Shown: positions 14,731-23,990, counted from the first letter of the stretch. The stretch is 64,000 nucleotides of DNA from Bacillota bacterium (GCA_023455425.1 JAEYCM010000001.1:62001-126000), one strand, 5' to 3'. Numbers and translations: made by a program. The notes: a model not told the origin generated them from the sequence alone.

Positions 14731-14820
14731 TTACAAGAGCTGCTCCGGATTAAGGGCACTCCATCCAAATGCTATTTGGCCGTAAGGATTCGAGCCGGTT
14801 AGATAGTTCTGTTTCGCCAT
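14731..14820 (-). CDS. Possible 29-aa peptide overlapping the HNH gene end
   Basis: A short frame starting MAKQNYLTG follows GGAGGG at only 3 nt and overlaps the last codons of the HNH gene. It could be a small coupled phage protein or chance. The short spacing keeps confidence low. Confidence 0.25.
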   Translation of the reverse strand: MAKQNYLTGSNPYGQIAFGWSALNPEQLL

Positions 14821-15164
14821 CTCCCTCCGCTTCGGGCGGTAATTTGGGAGTGGCAGCTCGTGCATAGGCTCATGAGGTTCTCCTCGGCATGCGTGCCGCC
14901 ACGGGATAGCGGAAGAATATGGTGTACCTCCTCGGCAGGGCTGATCCTGCCGGTGGCTTGGCATTGCTCGCACAGGGGGTGGGCTGCGATATAGCGGTCA
15001 CGGATACTCTTCCACGTCCGGCCGTACCGTTTGCGCGTTGCCGGGTCGCGTTCGTACTTGTTGTAACGTGCATCTGCTTCCCTCTGGTGCCGATCGCAAT
15101 ACCTGCCGTCCGTGAGCGTTGGGCAGCCGGGGTGGCTGCAGGGACGCTTGGGCTTCCTGGGCAA
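14799..15164 (-). CDS. Phage HNH endonuclease
   Basis: A 121-residue HNH nuclease. The motif runs from CEQCQATGRISPAEEVHHILPLSRGGTH to NLMSLCTSCHSQ, with the two CxxC zinc knuckles and catalytic histidine pair in place; an N-terminal zinc-finger-like part (CSHPGCP, CDRH) precedes it. HNH proteins beside terminase genes are required for specific DNA cleavage during packaging in several siphophages. The start is taken as TTG 15164, 8 nt after AGGAGG; a GTG at 15173 overlaps the ribosome site itself. It follows a terminator-like hairpin (15188-15224), so it may begin a new transcription unit that goes on to terS. Confidence 0.9.
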   Translation of the reverse strand: MPRKPKRPCSHPGCPTLTDGRYCDRHQREADARYNKYERDPATRKRYGRTWKSIRDRYIAAHPLCEQCQATGRISPAEEVHHILPLSRGGTHAEENLMSLCTSCHSQITARSGGRWRNRTI

Positions 15165-15187
15165 GCGCAGCACCTCCTTGCGGGCAA

Positions 15188-15224
15188 CAAAAAAGCCCCC
15201 GTCGGATTGCTCCGCGAGGGCCTC
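15188..15224 (-). terminator. Rho-independent terminator upstream of the HNH gene
   Basis: On the minus strand a GC-rich stem GGCCCTCG with CGACGGGGGC is followed by six T. It ends the DUF1492 gene unit. Confidence 0.65.
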
Positions 15225-15293
15225 TTGGGTATACTTCGATGATACTATTATACCACCTTTTCGTGTATTGTGTTGTCCATATCGTATGAACTA

Positions 15294-15734
15294 CTACACA
15301 CTTTCGAGCGCCGTTAGTTTTTTTCGAAGAATTATCTCAAAACTCTCCAGCGCCTGCCTATGCAGTTGGTACGCATACGACTTGCTAAAGTGCATGGAGT
15401 TGGCGATGTCCTCCCACGGTTTGAAGCACAGATAGCGCCATTCCAGCAGCGCGCGTTCTTCGGCATCCTCCATGTGCTCCAGCGATCCTGCAATTTCACG
15501 CTTGGCATCCACGAAGCGATCGATTTGACGGTCCAGTTCCTGTTCAGCCATACAGAGCTTAATCACCGCATCCTCGAGCGCGCTTTTGGGAGTGCTGCCG
15601 GAGACGCCGCTGTCTGCTCGGATTACGCTGGTGATCTTGTAGGCAAGGGACCGAAGCTGCTCTACCTGCTCCAGTTTGGTCTGTATGCTCATATCCAGCC
15701 TTGCGGCCCGTTCCAAATAGGTTTTACCGTTCAT
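15294..15734 (-). CDS. DUF1492 family phage regulator (sigma region 4-like)
   Basis: The 146-residue protein has the DUF1492 layout: an N-terminal YLERAARLDMSIQTKLEQVEQLRSLA helix, a middle coiled part and a C-terminal helix-turn-helix (ALLEWRYLCFKPWEDIANSMHFSKSYAYQLHRQALESFE) like sigma region 4. Relatives act as late-gene transcription regulators in Gram-positive phages. ATG 15734 follows GGGGAGG. It overlaps the end of the small cysteine-rich gene by 11 bp and is followed by a terminator, so it ends the replication operon. It may switch on the packaging genes downstream. Confidence 0.85.
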   Translation of the reverse strand: MNGKTYLERAARLDMSIQTKLEQVEQLRSLAYKITSVIRADSGVSGSTPKSALEDAVIKLCMAEQELDRQIDRFVDAKREIAGSLEHMEDAEERALLEWRYLCFKPWEDIANSMHFSKSYAYQLHRQALESFEIILRKKLTALESV

Positions 15735-15960
15735 CTCGTTGACCTCCCCGGATGTTTCGCCAAGGCATGCATCCGTTGAAATATTTATCGCCAATTGCTT
15801 TCTGCCTGGAGAATGGAAGCGACTCCAGACGTTCGAAAGCGGCAGCCTCGTCCAGATCAAACTGCGCGGCGGTCTTTCGGAAGGAGCACTTCGCTGGGCA
15901 ACGGTCAAATTCGAGAATTTTGCAGCCGCTCTTTTGAGCGGCAAAGCATGTGTTTTTCAT
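15724..15960 (-). CDS. Small cysteine-containing phage protein (78 aa)
   Basis: The product has a zinc-knuckle-like N-terminus: MKNTCFAAQKSGCKILEFDRC followed by CPAKCSFRKT, five cysteines in the first 25 residues, then a helical basic part. Proteins of this shape are common just upstream of DUF1492 genes in clostridial phages, but their role is unknown. ATG 15960 overlaps the VRR-NUC stop codon (ATGA) and follows GGAGG at 9 nt. The end overlaps the DUF1492 start. Confidence 0.75.
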   Translation of the reverse strand: MKNTCFAAQKSGCKILEFDRCPAKCSFRKTAAQFDLDEAAAFERLESLPFSRQKAIGDKYFNGCMPWRNIRGGQRDER

Positions 15961-16265
15961 TTGGGGTATCCTCCAAGTTCAAGATTTTTCAGGCCGTCCA
16001 CCACGGCCCGGACTTCATGTACGCTTGAAACCTTGCAGGCAGTGCCCTTTGCATCGTTGATCTTTTGAATGGTGATTTCTTGCAGCTTTGTCAGCCTACC
16101 CGATGGTGTCTTGACCTCGAAGGCCACGAACCTGCCGCATATGCAGCAGATGATATCGGGCAGACCGGCTGTGCCGTACATACCGCCGTGCTCTTTCCAA
16201 GCAAAGCAGCCGGGCACAGTCTTGAGGTAACGCAGGATCGCGGAAACGATGTCTTTCTCGGCCAT
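15957..16265 (-). CDS. VRR-NUC domain nuclease
   Basis: A 102-residue stand-alone VRR-NUC nuclease with the PD-(D/E)xK-type core GTAGLPDIICCICGRFVAFEVKTPSGRLT, in which Asp of LPD and the E-x-K of FEVK are the catalytic residues. Such phage nucleases act on branched or flap DNA in replication and recombination. ATG 16265 is chosen because homology starts there, although its ribosome site is weak. A TTG at 16424 with a good AGGAGG site is in frame, but would add 53 residues with no resemblance to the family. The 155 bp between this start and the primase stop is AT-rich on one side and has repeated GTTC motifs. Confidence 0.85.
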   Translation of the reverse strand: MAEKDIVSAILRYLKTVPGCFAWKEHGGMYGTAGLPDIICCICGRFVAFEVKTPSGRLTKLQEITIQKINDAKGTACKVSSVHEVRAVVDGLKNLELGGYPK

Positions 16266-16420
16266 ATGCGCCACGGACTTTGAACGGCGCGAACAGGTTG
16301 AACAGGAAAATGGGACGCTATATATATTTTCTCTTTTTTTACTGCATACACCATTGTGGTTTATATACGCAAGGAATAGAGAAACCCGGTTTTCCCGTTC
16401 GCCCCGTTCGCAAATCCGGG

Positions 16421-18931
16421 TCAAACAGCGTCCTTTCCTCCTTCACAGAAGGAAATGCCGAACCATACATGACGGCGGGAGAGCTTATCGCGCCCGCGTT
16501 TGACCGTAGCGTTGTTCGCTTCGATCTCCTTGTTGAAATTGGTCTGCGACACCGGCTTCATCCCGGCGTTGGCGCAATACTCCCTGTACCGCACGAACAG
16601 CTCGTCGCGCAAAGCCGCCTTGCCCTCGGCCACTTCGCAGAAGTCCTCCACGAAGGACAGTACGCTGTTGCTCTCGATTTTGTATCGGAGCAGCTCCGCT
16701 CGGGTCGCGTCGGTCTCGGCAAACACATAGCTGTTGGCAATAAGCCGCTTCAATCCGGTCAGCGCCCACATAAGGATGCCGTCGCGCTCCGCCATGAATT
16801 TCTCCCGCAGATTCGGGTCGCGCTTGCTTTCCGGCACCGCGTTCTCGAACCGGAGGATGATGAGCCTGCGGTAGAAGCCGTCCGAGCGGTCGCCGTAGTT
16901 GCGGGGGATCTCATTGCAGGAAAACAGCAGCCGCGCATAGGGCCGGAACGAGAACGGGTCTTTGTTCTTACGCTCGGCGGTAATGAAATCCTCGCCGGTG
17001 AGCGCCTTGAACATGCCGTTATCGTCGATGCTCTTTGAGGGCAGGTCGGCGAAAATATTGGCCAGCTTTCCGAACAGCTCCGCCTTGTTGAACCGGTCGG
17101 CGAGGTTCTGCCACGGAATGTTGCTGACGTTTTCGCTGCCGAGCAGTATCTCCTGCGCGACCGAGAGCAGCGTCGACTTCCCGGCATTGGGCGCGCCCAC
17201 GAACACGAAGGACTTCTGCGCCTTGTTCACCGGCACCATCAAATAGCCGAATATCTCCTGCAGCAGGTGTATTTCCGCATCCTTGAGTATGCTGCGCAAG
17301 AACTTGAGGAACTGCGGGCACTTTGCCTCGGGGCTGTACGTCGCGTTGATCTGCACGGTCGAATAATACTCGGGCGTGTGCGGCTTGAAGCTATCGTCGA
17401 GCACGTTGTATAGGCCGTTTTTCACGTTGATGATAAAAGCATTGCAGTTGATCTCCCGCACCGGCTTGCGGATGAGCATGCGCCACTGGCCCACAGCGTC
17501 GTTGATCGCCGTCATGCTGGCGTATCGCGGGATCATGAACTCGCGCACCTTGGCCGACGCCCACAAATCTTCGCTCTCCGAATACACGCCGTTTTCGTAG
17601 TTAAAATAACTGCCCGCGCCGTAGAAGGCGTCGACGTTCTCCGCCATGTAATTGGCCAGCAGCCCCGGCAGGAAGCGCAGGCCGCCGCGCTCGGTCGCTT
17701 CGTACCAATCGGGCAGCTCCGAACCCTCCGTCTCACGCTTGGTCTCCTTATTGGCGCGATACGCCTTGTTCATCTCGCGCTGTACGGCAACCAGCGGCTT
17801 CATGGCTCCGGCCTTGAGGCCGAAATGCTCCTTCATTTCATACTCGATGAACGTCGCCGCCACGACCGGATCGATGTTGTAGAGGTAATCGCGAAGGAAT
17901 CCCTGCGCCAGCGTGACATTGTCGACAGCGGATTTAGAGACCATAAGCTCCCCAAGAAATACACGCAGCTCCTCCACAGAGAGCGGCATATAGCAGAGCG
18001 CGGCGGGCGATTTGCAGCCGCACGCGTCGGTGTCGAGCTTCGGGCAGGCAAAGCCCTTCTCCGCAATCGTCTTGCAGGTCATGGGTCGGGTGCCGGATTC
18101 GAGGAAATGGTTAATTTTCTCCTGCGTCTCGGCGGCCCTGTACTTCGGATACTTGGAGGAAAGCTCATGGATCAGCGTGTCGCCGCCCTCGAACACCGCG
18201 AGGTTGGTGATCATAGCGTACCAATCGTGCTCCCGAAGCGACGCGGCGTTCTCGGTACAATGCCGGATAAAATCGCAGCGGCGGCTGACCAGCGCCAGCC
18301 CCTTGCGCGAACCCTTGTGCTGCGGCCCGGCGATAGCGGCAGGCTCGTCCTCCACGGCGGGAAGGACGGCTTCCAGCTCGGCCTGCGTGTAGCGCAGCTC
18401 GGGGTTGAACTTCACGCACTCCACCATGACCGGCTCCTCCTTGCAGTGCAGGAAGCCGGGCAGGCGCAGTACGCGGCTCTCGTTGATACAGGTCTTGTCG
18501 CCGGAAAACTGTGCCGCGAGGCGCTTTTGCACACGACGGAAGGAAGCGACGTCGGCATCCTTCACCAGCCAGTAGGTGTGCAGGGACTTTTTTGTCTTGA
18601 CGATCAGCGACGGCGGCAGCGGGAACGCCGTAATCTGCGCTATCTGCCCCTCAAAGGATAGATCGTCGCACTCCATGAACTGCGCGTTGATGCGGGTGAT
18701 GTCGCTATCCTCATGGCCGCCGTAATTGACCACAAAATAGATGCCGCGATTCTTTTCGTTATGCTTGTGCAGCGTTTCTTCGGCCGCATGCACATCGGCG
18801 ATGGTCGTTTCGAGCTTTGCACCCTTGAACGCGCCGGTCTTGCGATCATCGAATATGCGAATGCATATCTTCTCGCCCGGATCGAAGAACGGACGCAGGA
18901 ACTCCTCCAACGGGATGTTCAGCGTTTTCAT
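16421..18931 (-). CDS. Phage primase-helicase (RepB-like primase, SF3-type ATPase)
   Basis: The 836-residue protein combines a RepB/AEP-like primase domain (residues about 30-210, with FMECDDLSFEGQ and LPPSLIVKTKKSLHTYWLV) and a P4/D5-type helicase. The Walker A motif GAPNAGKST is at 579-587, followed by IFADLPS and the sensor segment LLFSCNEIP. A cysteine-rich region (FACPKLDTDACGCKSP) lies between the two. It would open and prime phage DNA for the family A polymerase encoded upstream. The ATG overlaps the stop codon of the DUF4406 gene and follows AGGAGG. Related proteins are often annotated as virulence-associated E or phage/plasmid primase. Confidence 0.92.
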   Translation of the reverse strand: MKTLNIPLEEFLRPFFDPGEKICIRIFDDRKTGAFKGAKLETTIADVHAAEETLHKHNEKNRGIYFVVNYGGHEDSDITRINAQFMECDDLSFEGQIAQITAFPLPPSLIVKTKKSLHTYWLVKDADVASFRRVQKRLAAQFSGDKTCINESRVLRLPGFLHCKEEPVMVECVKFNPELRYTQAELEAVLPAVEDEPAAIAGPQHKGSRKGLALVSRRCDFIRHCTENAASLREHDWYAMITNLAVFEGGDTLIHELSSKYPKYRAAETQEKINHFLESGTRPMTCKTIAEKGFACPKLDTDACGCKSPAALCYMPLSVEELRVFLGELMVSKSAVDNVTLAQGFLRDYLYNIDPVVAATFIEYEMKEHFGLKAGAMKPLVAVQREMNKAYRANKETKRETEGSELPDWYEATERGGLRFLPGLLANYMAENVDAFYGAGSYFNYENGVYSESEDLWASAKVREFMIPRYASMTAINDAVGQWRMLIRKPVREINCNAFIINVKNGLYNVLDDSFKPHTPEYYSTVQINATYSPEAKCPQFLKFLRSILKDAEIHLLQEIFGYLMVPVNKAQKSFVFVGAPNAGKSTLLSVAQEILLGSENVSNIPWQNLADRFNKAELFGKLANIFADLPSKSIDDNGMFKALTGEDFITAERKNKDPFSFRPYARLLFSCNEIPRNYGDRSDGFYRRLIILRFENAVPESKRDPNLREKFMAERDGILMWALTGLKRLIANSYVFAETDATRAELLRYKIESNSVLSFVEDFCEVAEGKAALRDELFVRYREYCANAGMKPVSQTNFNKEIEANNATVKRGRDKLSRRHVWFGISFCEGGKDAV

Positions 18932-19353
18932 ACCGCCTGCACCTCCTCGCAGCATGTGTTGAAATAGCGGATGGGGATTCCGCGCTGATTGGCCTTTTCG
19001 ATCTCCACCGCCATGCCCCGGCTGACAGTGCCGCCGAACACCCACAGCTCCTTACACCGGCTCATGAGCACCATGCCCATGAACAGGCCGAGGTCGCGCT
19101 GCTCCTCATCATCGTCATCCATAAACTGCGGAAAATACACATGCGGCGCGATGGGAATGTACCCATTGCTGACCGCAAAGCGGCAATACCGGCGCGCGCG
19201 CTCCACGTTGCGTTCGGTATCCCCGGCGAACGGGGAGCAGATGAACACGAACGGCCTGTATGCGGCCTTTTTTGCCGCCTGCTCGATACGCGTGAGCGCC
19301 GCGCAGGCCGTGGGGTCGAGGTAATGCTCGTGATTGAATATGTTGATACTCAT
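18928..19353 (-). CDS. DUF4406 / nucleoside deoxyribosyltransferase-like protein
   Basis: A 141-residue protein with the Rossmann-like pattern of the nucleoside 2-deoxyribosyltransferase superfamily: RPFVFICSPFAGDTERNVERARRYCRFA, then GYIPIAPHVYFPQFMDD, and CKELWVFGGTVSRGMAVEIEKA. DUF4406 relatives are frequent in phage replication modules and may act in nucleotide salvage. Starts four bases after the polymerase stop codon and overlaps the primase start by four bases, so all three are co-translated. Enzymatic activity is inferred from the fold only. Confidence 0.8.
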   Translation of the reverse strand: MSINIFNHEHYLDPTACAALTRIEQAAKKAAYRPFVFICSPFAGDTERNVERARRYCRFAVSNGYIPIAPHVYFPQFMDDDDEEQRDLGLFMGMVLMSRCKELWVFGGTVSRGMAVEIEKANQRGIPIRYFNTCCEEVQAV

Positions 19354-19357
19354 GTTG

Positions 19358-21280
19358 TTACTCCATTTCTGCCATGTTACCGAAGGTTGGCCCGCAGGCC
19401 ACCTCGGCGACGATCGGCACGTCGAATTCGGGAAAGGGCTGCGCTTCCATGCAGGCTTTTATGAAAACAACCGCCTCAGATACTCTGCCGTCCGGCAGTT
19501 CAAAAACCAGCTCGTCGTGAACCTGCAACAGGGGCTTGAGCCACATGCGCTCCGGCAGGCCGGTGAGGATGCGCCCAAGCGCCAGCTTGAGGATATCGGC
19601 GGCGGTGCCTTGGATCGGGGTGTTGAGCGCGCACCGCTGCGCGAAGGACTTCTTACCCCAATCGGATGAGGATATGCCCGGCAGGTAGCGGCGGCGTCCC
19701 AAGTGTGTTTCCGTATACTTGCGGAACTCCGCCCGCTGCTTGACCTCTTCCTGCCACGATGCCAGACGCGGGTAACCCGCCTTGAGGTTGTCGATGATCC
19801 CTTCACACTCCGAAAGCGGCGTATTCAGGCCCGCCTTGAACTTGAGCGTGCGCTGCAGTCCCTTGGCGAACAGCCCGAAGAACACACCGAAGTTGCAGTT
19901 TTTCGCGATGACGCGCCGCTCCTTGTAGTGCTCGGAGTGTTTGTCCGCAGCCTGCGCGAACGGGATGCCGTAGATGACCGAGGTGGTCTGCGCGTGGATG
20001 TCGCCACCTGTGCGGTAGGTTTTGAGCATCTTTTCATCCCGGCAGTAGAACGCGCCGACACGCAGTTCGATCTGCGAGAAGTCCAGCGACAGGAGCAGCT
20101 TGCCCTCGGGTGCCGTGATGAAGCTCCTGACGCCGATCACATCGCCGTCCGCGCGCGGCATGTTCTGCAGGTTGGGCTTCCGGCTGGCGAACCGTCCGGT
20201 TTCCGTGCCCAGCGGCAGCAGGTCTGGATGTATCCTTCCGGTGGCCGTGTTGATGTGCTGCAGATACCCGTCCAGATAGGTCGACTTGAGCTTCCCCCAG
20301 CGCCGGTATTCCTGCACCATCTCAAAGAGGGGCACAAGATCCGGGCGGTTGTCCCGGCACCACTCCGCAAGCAGGATCATGACCTCATCGTCCGCCGCCT
20401 CCTGGTACTTGGCGGTGGTCTTGAGCACCGGCAGCCCGAGATCGGTGAACAGGTACTTTTTGAACGCGGAGGTGCCCGCGTTCGCGCCGATGTTAACGTC
20501 ACCGATCAGGAAGGCGATCTCCTCCCGAAGCTGCTGGAGCCTGCGCTCTGCTTCGCCCTGCTTTTCAAGCATCCGCGCCTGATCCGCCAGCAGGCCGTTG
20601 TACTTCATGAGGCCGCAGTATACGGCTGTGGGGGACTCGATTTCCTCCACGATGAAGCGGTGCTTGGGAAGGTAACGGTCAAACCAGCCGTTGAAAAGGT
20701 AGTACAGCCGCAGCGCATAATCGCTGTCGGCGCAGGCGTAGCGCACCGTTTCCGCATCCTGCGGGTCGAGCTCGTCGAAGAACCGGCCTGCCGTCACTTC
20801 CTCGAAGCCGGGCAGCTCCACGCCGAACAGCTCGGGCACCAGCGTTTTGAGGCCGCTGTCCGACAGCGCCCGGAACTGCGTGTGGTTCTTGAGCGTCATG
20901 CGCGCCGCCGCGATCGTGTCGTAACAGGGCGGCTGCACCACGATGCCCAGCGCGTAAAGGAACATCGCCTCAAACGCGAGGTTGTGGGCGATCTTGATGA
21001 TATTGGGATTTGTCCAGAGCGCCTCCGCCAGATATCCCAGCACTGCCTGCGTGTCTTCGGCGTTCTCGCCAACGCGGTGCCGGAGCGGCACATAGATGGC
21101 GCTGCCCTCGGCAACCGAGAGGCTCACGCCCACGATCACGGATTTGTGCGCATCCAGCGCGGCCTTTTCTTCTCTGCGGTATTCCTCGCGCGGCGCGGTT
21201 TCGAAGTCGAACGCGACGCTGGGCGCGCCATGGAGATAGTCGTGTATTTCTTTTTGTGCTCTCACGCACCTGTATAGCAT
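19358..21280 (-). CDS. Phage family A DNA polymerase with 3'-5' exonuclease domain
   Basis: The 640-residue protein carries an N-terminal DnaQ-like proofreading domain (AFDFETAP, then IIKIAHNLAFEAMFL, and a late YACADSDYALRLY) and a C-terminal PolA domain. The latter has motif A LLSLDFSQIELRVGAFY, the O-helix region VIAKNCNFGVFFGLFAKGL and motif C HDELVFEL. No 5'-nuclease domain is present, as usual in phage versions. It replicates the phage genome together with the primase-helicase downstream. ATG 21280 follows CAGGAG. The + strand of this gene also has a very long open frame that is a codon-bias shadow. Confidence 0.95.
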   Translation of the reverse strand: MLYRCVRAQKEIHDYLHGAPSVAFDFETAPREEYRREEKAALDAHKSVIVGVSLSVAEGSAIYVPLRHRVGENAEDTQAVLGYLAEALWTNPNIIKIAHNLAFEAMFLYALGIVVQPPCYDTIAAARMTLKNHTQFRALSDSGLKTLVPELFGVELPGFEEVTAGRFFDELDPQDAETVRYACADSDYALRLYYLFNGWFDRYLPKHRFIVEEIESPTAVYCGLMKYNGLLADQARMLEKQGEAERRLQQLREEIAFLIGDVNIGANAGTSAFKKYLFTDLGLPVLKTTAKYQEAADDEVMILLAEWCRDNRPDLVPLFEMVQEYRRWGKLKSTYLDGYLQHINTATGRIHPDLLPLGTETGRFASRKPNLQNMPRADGDVIGVRSFITAPEGKLLLSLDFSQIELRVGAFYCRDEKMLKTYRTGGDIHAQTTSVIYGIPFAQAADKHSEHYKERRVIAKNCNFGVFFGLFAKGLQRTLKFKAGLNTPLSECEGIIDNLKAGYPRLASWQEEVKQRAEFRKYTETHLGRRRYLPGISSSDWGKKSFAQRCALNTPIQGTAADILKLALGRILTGLPERMWLKPLLQVHDELVFELPDGRVSEAVVFIKACMEAQPFPEFDVPIVAEVACGPTFGNMAEME

Positions 21281-21346
21281 ACTGTCTGCTCCTGTCTGTC
21301 CGAGGGGGAGAGGGAGGACGTGCCTCCCACTCGCCGGGCGGGTTGA

Positions 21347-22093
21347 TTACCGCAAAGGTTCGATGATCTCGCCGGTTTCGGGATCGATCGCCGGGGTACT
21401 CTCCACAGGCTCGTCCGCCTCGAAGGCGACGCGCTTGCTGTATGCCTTGACCTGCTCGGTCAGTGCGGCGATCAGTGCGTACTCCTCGGCGTTCAGGTCG
21501 CGATCGACGCTGAATTGCGCCTGCGAATATGCGATGCCGCTTGCGCTCATTGCCTTTTTGAGCGAAAAGCGCGTCACGACCGCGTTGGATTTCTTGCCCT
21601 TGCCGAGCAGACGCTTGATGTAGCGCGTGAACTCCTTAAGGCTGCCGGTGGGCAGGGACAGCAGCAGCGGGAAAATCTCGCCCTCGCGCAGCACATAGAT
21701 GCGGCGGCGGTTTTTGCACGCCTTGGAGCCGTTTTCGCCGGAACCGAACTGGTTGTGCGGGCACTTGGAACAAGAACCTCCAGGCATGCCCTCGCCGGTC
21801 ACGCCGTCGAAGCTGCCGCAAACGGGCGGGTTATTGGCTCCGGTGTATTTGTCCGTATAGAAGGCGAACAGCGGATGGTGCCACAGGATGACGCCGCTGA
21901 ACTCCTTGGTCATTTCCGGCTCGTCGGTTTCCTTGCCGGGCAGCTCGAACACGGTGCTGCCGCCTGCCGGTATCTTGATGCGCTCGAAATTGACGTTGAG
22001 GCCGTCAAGCTCCTCGGCCATAGCCGCGCTCATATTAAAATCGTGCAGCTTCAAAAAGCCGCTGGTCGTAATTACGATATCGGTCTTGCTCAT
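21347..22093 (-). CDS. Phage replication-region protein with zinc-binding cysteines (248 aa)
   Basis: No certain family. The middle part holds GGSCSKCPHNQFGSGENGSKACKNRRRIYVL, a plausible zinc-binding or structural cysteine cluster (CxxC and a later C), and LLSLPTGSLKEFTRYIKRLL follows. The C-terminal tail is acidic and proline-rich (DEPVESTPAIDPETGEI), as in single-stranded DNA-binding proteins whose tails recruit partners. Its place just before the polymerase fits an SSB-like role, but that is inference. ATG 22093 follows GGAGG at 7 nt. Confidence 0.65.
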   Translation of the reverse strand: MSKTDIVITTSGFLKLHDFNMSAAMAEELDGLNVNFERIKIPAGGSTVFELPGKETDEPEMTKEFSGVILWHHPLFAFYTDKYTGANNPPVCGSFDGVTGEGMPGGSCSKCPHNQFGSGENGSKACKNRRRIYVLREGEIFPLLLSLPTGSLKEFTRYIKRLLGKGKKSNAVVTRFSLKKAMSASGIAYSQAQFSVDRDLNAEEYALIAALTEQVKAYSKRVAFEADEPVESTPAIDPETGEIIEPLR

Positions 22094-22112
22094 TGCTTTT
22101 TCCTCCAAATCC

Positions 22113-22529
22113 TTATTTGACGGCCTTTCGGACGCCGACTGTGGTTTTTTCAAATACGTTGACCAAGCCCCGAAGCCAATCGGGCAGTGCGTCGCCGTTC
22201 TCGGTGATCTGTTCCTTTACGAACGCGGACAGAGAGTTGGCGTTGACAGTTTCCGTGACAAGATCGCCGTAGCCTTCGCTGCGCAGCGTCGTGAACAGCT
22301 CCTCCTTGCGGTCGGCAGCGGCGAACGCGCGGGTCTTGGTGGTCAGGTAGAACATGGTGCCCGAGCGCGTGAAATTCTGCGTTTCGGTCTCAGCCATGAG
22401 TTCACTTAAGCGGTAATCCACCTCGTCGATCTGATCGTTGACCGCCTTGAGGGCCTGCTCTGCGTTCACCTTGGCCTCGCGCAGCTCACGCAGCCGGTCG
22501 GCCAGCTCGAACATTTTTTCAGAATGCAT
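22113..22529 (-). CDS. Phage protein with N-terminal coiled coil (138 aa)
   Basis: The first 45 residues (MFELADRLRELREAKVNAEQALKAVNDQIDEVDYRLSELM; heptad-like) form a coiled coil. A conserved-looking region NFTRSGTMFYLTTKTRAFAA, then YGDLVTETVNANSLSAFVKEQI follows. Very similar proteins occur in many clostridial phages beside helicase and polymerase genes, with no known function. It starts 12 bases after the helicase gene ends and its stop lies 19 bases before the next start, so it belongs to the replication operon. Confidence 0.75.
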   Translation of the reverse strand: MHSEKMFELADRLRELREAKVNAEQALKAVNDQIDEVDYRLSELMAETETQNFTRSGTMFYLTTKTRAFAAADRKEELFTTLRSEGYGDLVTETVNANSLSAFVKEQITENGDALPDWLRGLVNVFEKTTVGVRKAVK

Positions 22530-22541
22530 TGATATCCCTTC

Positions 22542-23990
22542 CTATGGCGCAAACGGGTTATGCCCGCTGCGGTAATCGTCGACCAGCGCTTTTGCGAGGT
22601 CGGCTTTGTTCTTGAGTGCCATGAGCACCCTTTCGTCCACGGTGCCCTTGGCGGTCAGGTAGATGTAGGTGCAGTTGTGTTTCTGGCCGAGGCGGTGAAT
22701 ACGCGCCTTGGTTTGCTCGAAGTTGCTCATGGAGTAGTCGAGCGAGTAAAAGACCATGGTACTCGCGGCCGTAAGCGTGATGCCCAAGCCCGCCGTTGCG
22801 ATTTGGCCCACGAACACCTGCACGTCCGGGTCATTCTGGAACGCGGCGATCTGCCCGTCACGATCCTTTACGCCGCCCATGATGAGTGAGTAACGGATGC
22901 CCTTCTGCTCAAGCAGCTTGCGGATGGCCTCGATCTCCGGTACGAACCGGGCGATCACCACCAGCTTTTTGCCCTCCTGCAGGACGTCCTCCACGATATC
23001 CTCCAGCGCCGCCTGCTTGGCGGTGCTGATCCGCTGCGCGTTGCCCTTGTCGTCCCCGATGAATCCGCCCGTGAGCTGGGACAATCGCAGCAGCCGGGTG
23101 AGGATATTCGTGACGGTAACCTCGCCTTTGCCCACCTCGGCGTAGCTGTCCCGTACCAGATCGCGGTAGATGCGCAAGGCGGCGGGCTCCAGCTCGACAA
23201 ACCGCACGATGTCGGTGGTTTCCGGCAAATCGAGGCATTCAGCCTTGGTCGCGCGGAACGCGATGCTGTGCAGCCTGCACATGAGCTCCTGCTCCATGCT
23301 CCGTTTGAGCACCGGTGTGTGGTTTCCATAGCCCACCATGTCGAAATACCGGTTACGGAACACATAGAAGCTCGGGCCGAAGATAGTCGGGTTCAGGAAC
23401 TTGTACTGGCTGAACACGTCGATGGCTTTGTTGGTGATGACCGTGCCCGTGAGCAGCAGCCGGTACCGCGCTTTCGTACCCAAGCGGTGCATGGCCTTGG
23501 AAGCGGAGATGTTGTGAGTTTTGATCTTGTGCCCCTCGTCCGCGACGATAAGGTCTGCGCCCCATGCCAGAAGCTCCTGTTCCATGCGCCATGCGCTTTC
23601 GTAGTTGATTACCGCCACCTGCAGGGGCGCGCCGCGCAGGTGGCGCAGGGTGTCCGCCTTTTTCCCGGCGCTGCCCTTGAGCGCCGCCAGCGCGTAGTCG
23701 AAGCCCGCGAATTTTCGGAACTCCTCCTGCCACACGCCGAGGATGGAGAGCGGCGCTACCACCAGCATCCGGCGGATTTTCCCGACCCCGTACAGCGCGC
23801 CCGCCACCGCGATGGCGGTCAGGCTCTTGCCGCACCCCATTTCCATGAGGAGCGCCGCGCCCGCAGATACCGGATCATCGCCTTGCAGGCCGAACAGCCC
23901 GCAGGCGAACCTGAACGCCTCCACCTGATGCCGGTACGGCGCGGCCCGGATGGGCAGCCGCATCTCGCTGACGGCGGCAGGCTCAGTCAT
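22542..23990 (-). CDS. SNF2-family helicase-like ATPase
   Basis: A 482-residue SF2 ATPase of the SNF2 type. The Walker A is MEMGCGKS, motif II is VADEGHKIK, motif III LLLTGTV, and the C-terminal RecA domain has GITLTAASTMVFYSLDYS and HRLGQ (motif VI). It is shorter than cellular SNF2 proteins and has no extra domains, as in the phage versions that accompany VRR-NUC nucleases. It probably remodels or unwinds replication or recombination intermediates. ATG 23990 is within the end of the 64-residue gene upstream and follows GGAGGGCGAGG. An in-frame extension to 24152 has unlike composition and no ribosome site. Confidence 0.92.
   Translation of the reverse strand: MTEPAAVSEMRLPIRAAPYRHQVEAFRFACGLFGLQGDDPVSAGAALLMEMGCGKSLTAIAVAGALYGVGKIRRMLVVAPLSILGVWQEEFRKFAGFDYALAALKGSAGKKADTLRHLRGAPLQVAVINYESAWRMEQELLAWGADLIVADEGHKIKTHNISASKAMHRLGTKARYRLLLTGTVITNKAIDVFSQYKFLNPTIFGPSFYVFRNRYFDMVGYGNHTPVLKRSMEQELMCRLHSIAFRATKAECLDLPETTDIVRFVELEPAALRIYRDLVRDSYAEVGKGEVTVTNILTRLLRLSQLTGGFIGDDKGNAQRISTAKQAALEDIVEDVLQEGKKLVVIARFVPEIEAIRKLLEQKGIRYSLIMGGVKDRDGQIAAFQNDPDVQVFVGQIATAGLGITLTAASTMVFYSLDYSMSNFEQTKARIHRLGQKHNCTYIYLTAKGTVDERVLMALKNKADLAKALVDDYRSGHNPFAP

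Noticed and set aside
16266..16424. TTG start at 16424 adding 53 residues to the VRR-NUC protein
   Set aside because: The ribosome site is good, but the added residues are unlike the family and of odd composition. I keep 16265 but the case is not closed.
19703..21277. A very long open frame on the + strand opposite the DNA polymerase gene
   Set aside because: It is a codon-bias shadow: it has no ribosome site and no domain pattern, while the minus strand encodes a complete polymerase.
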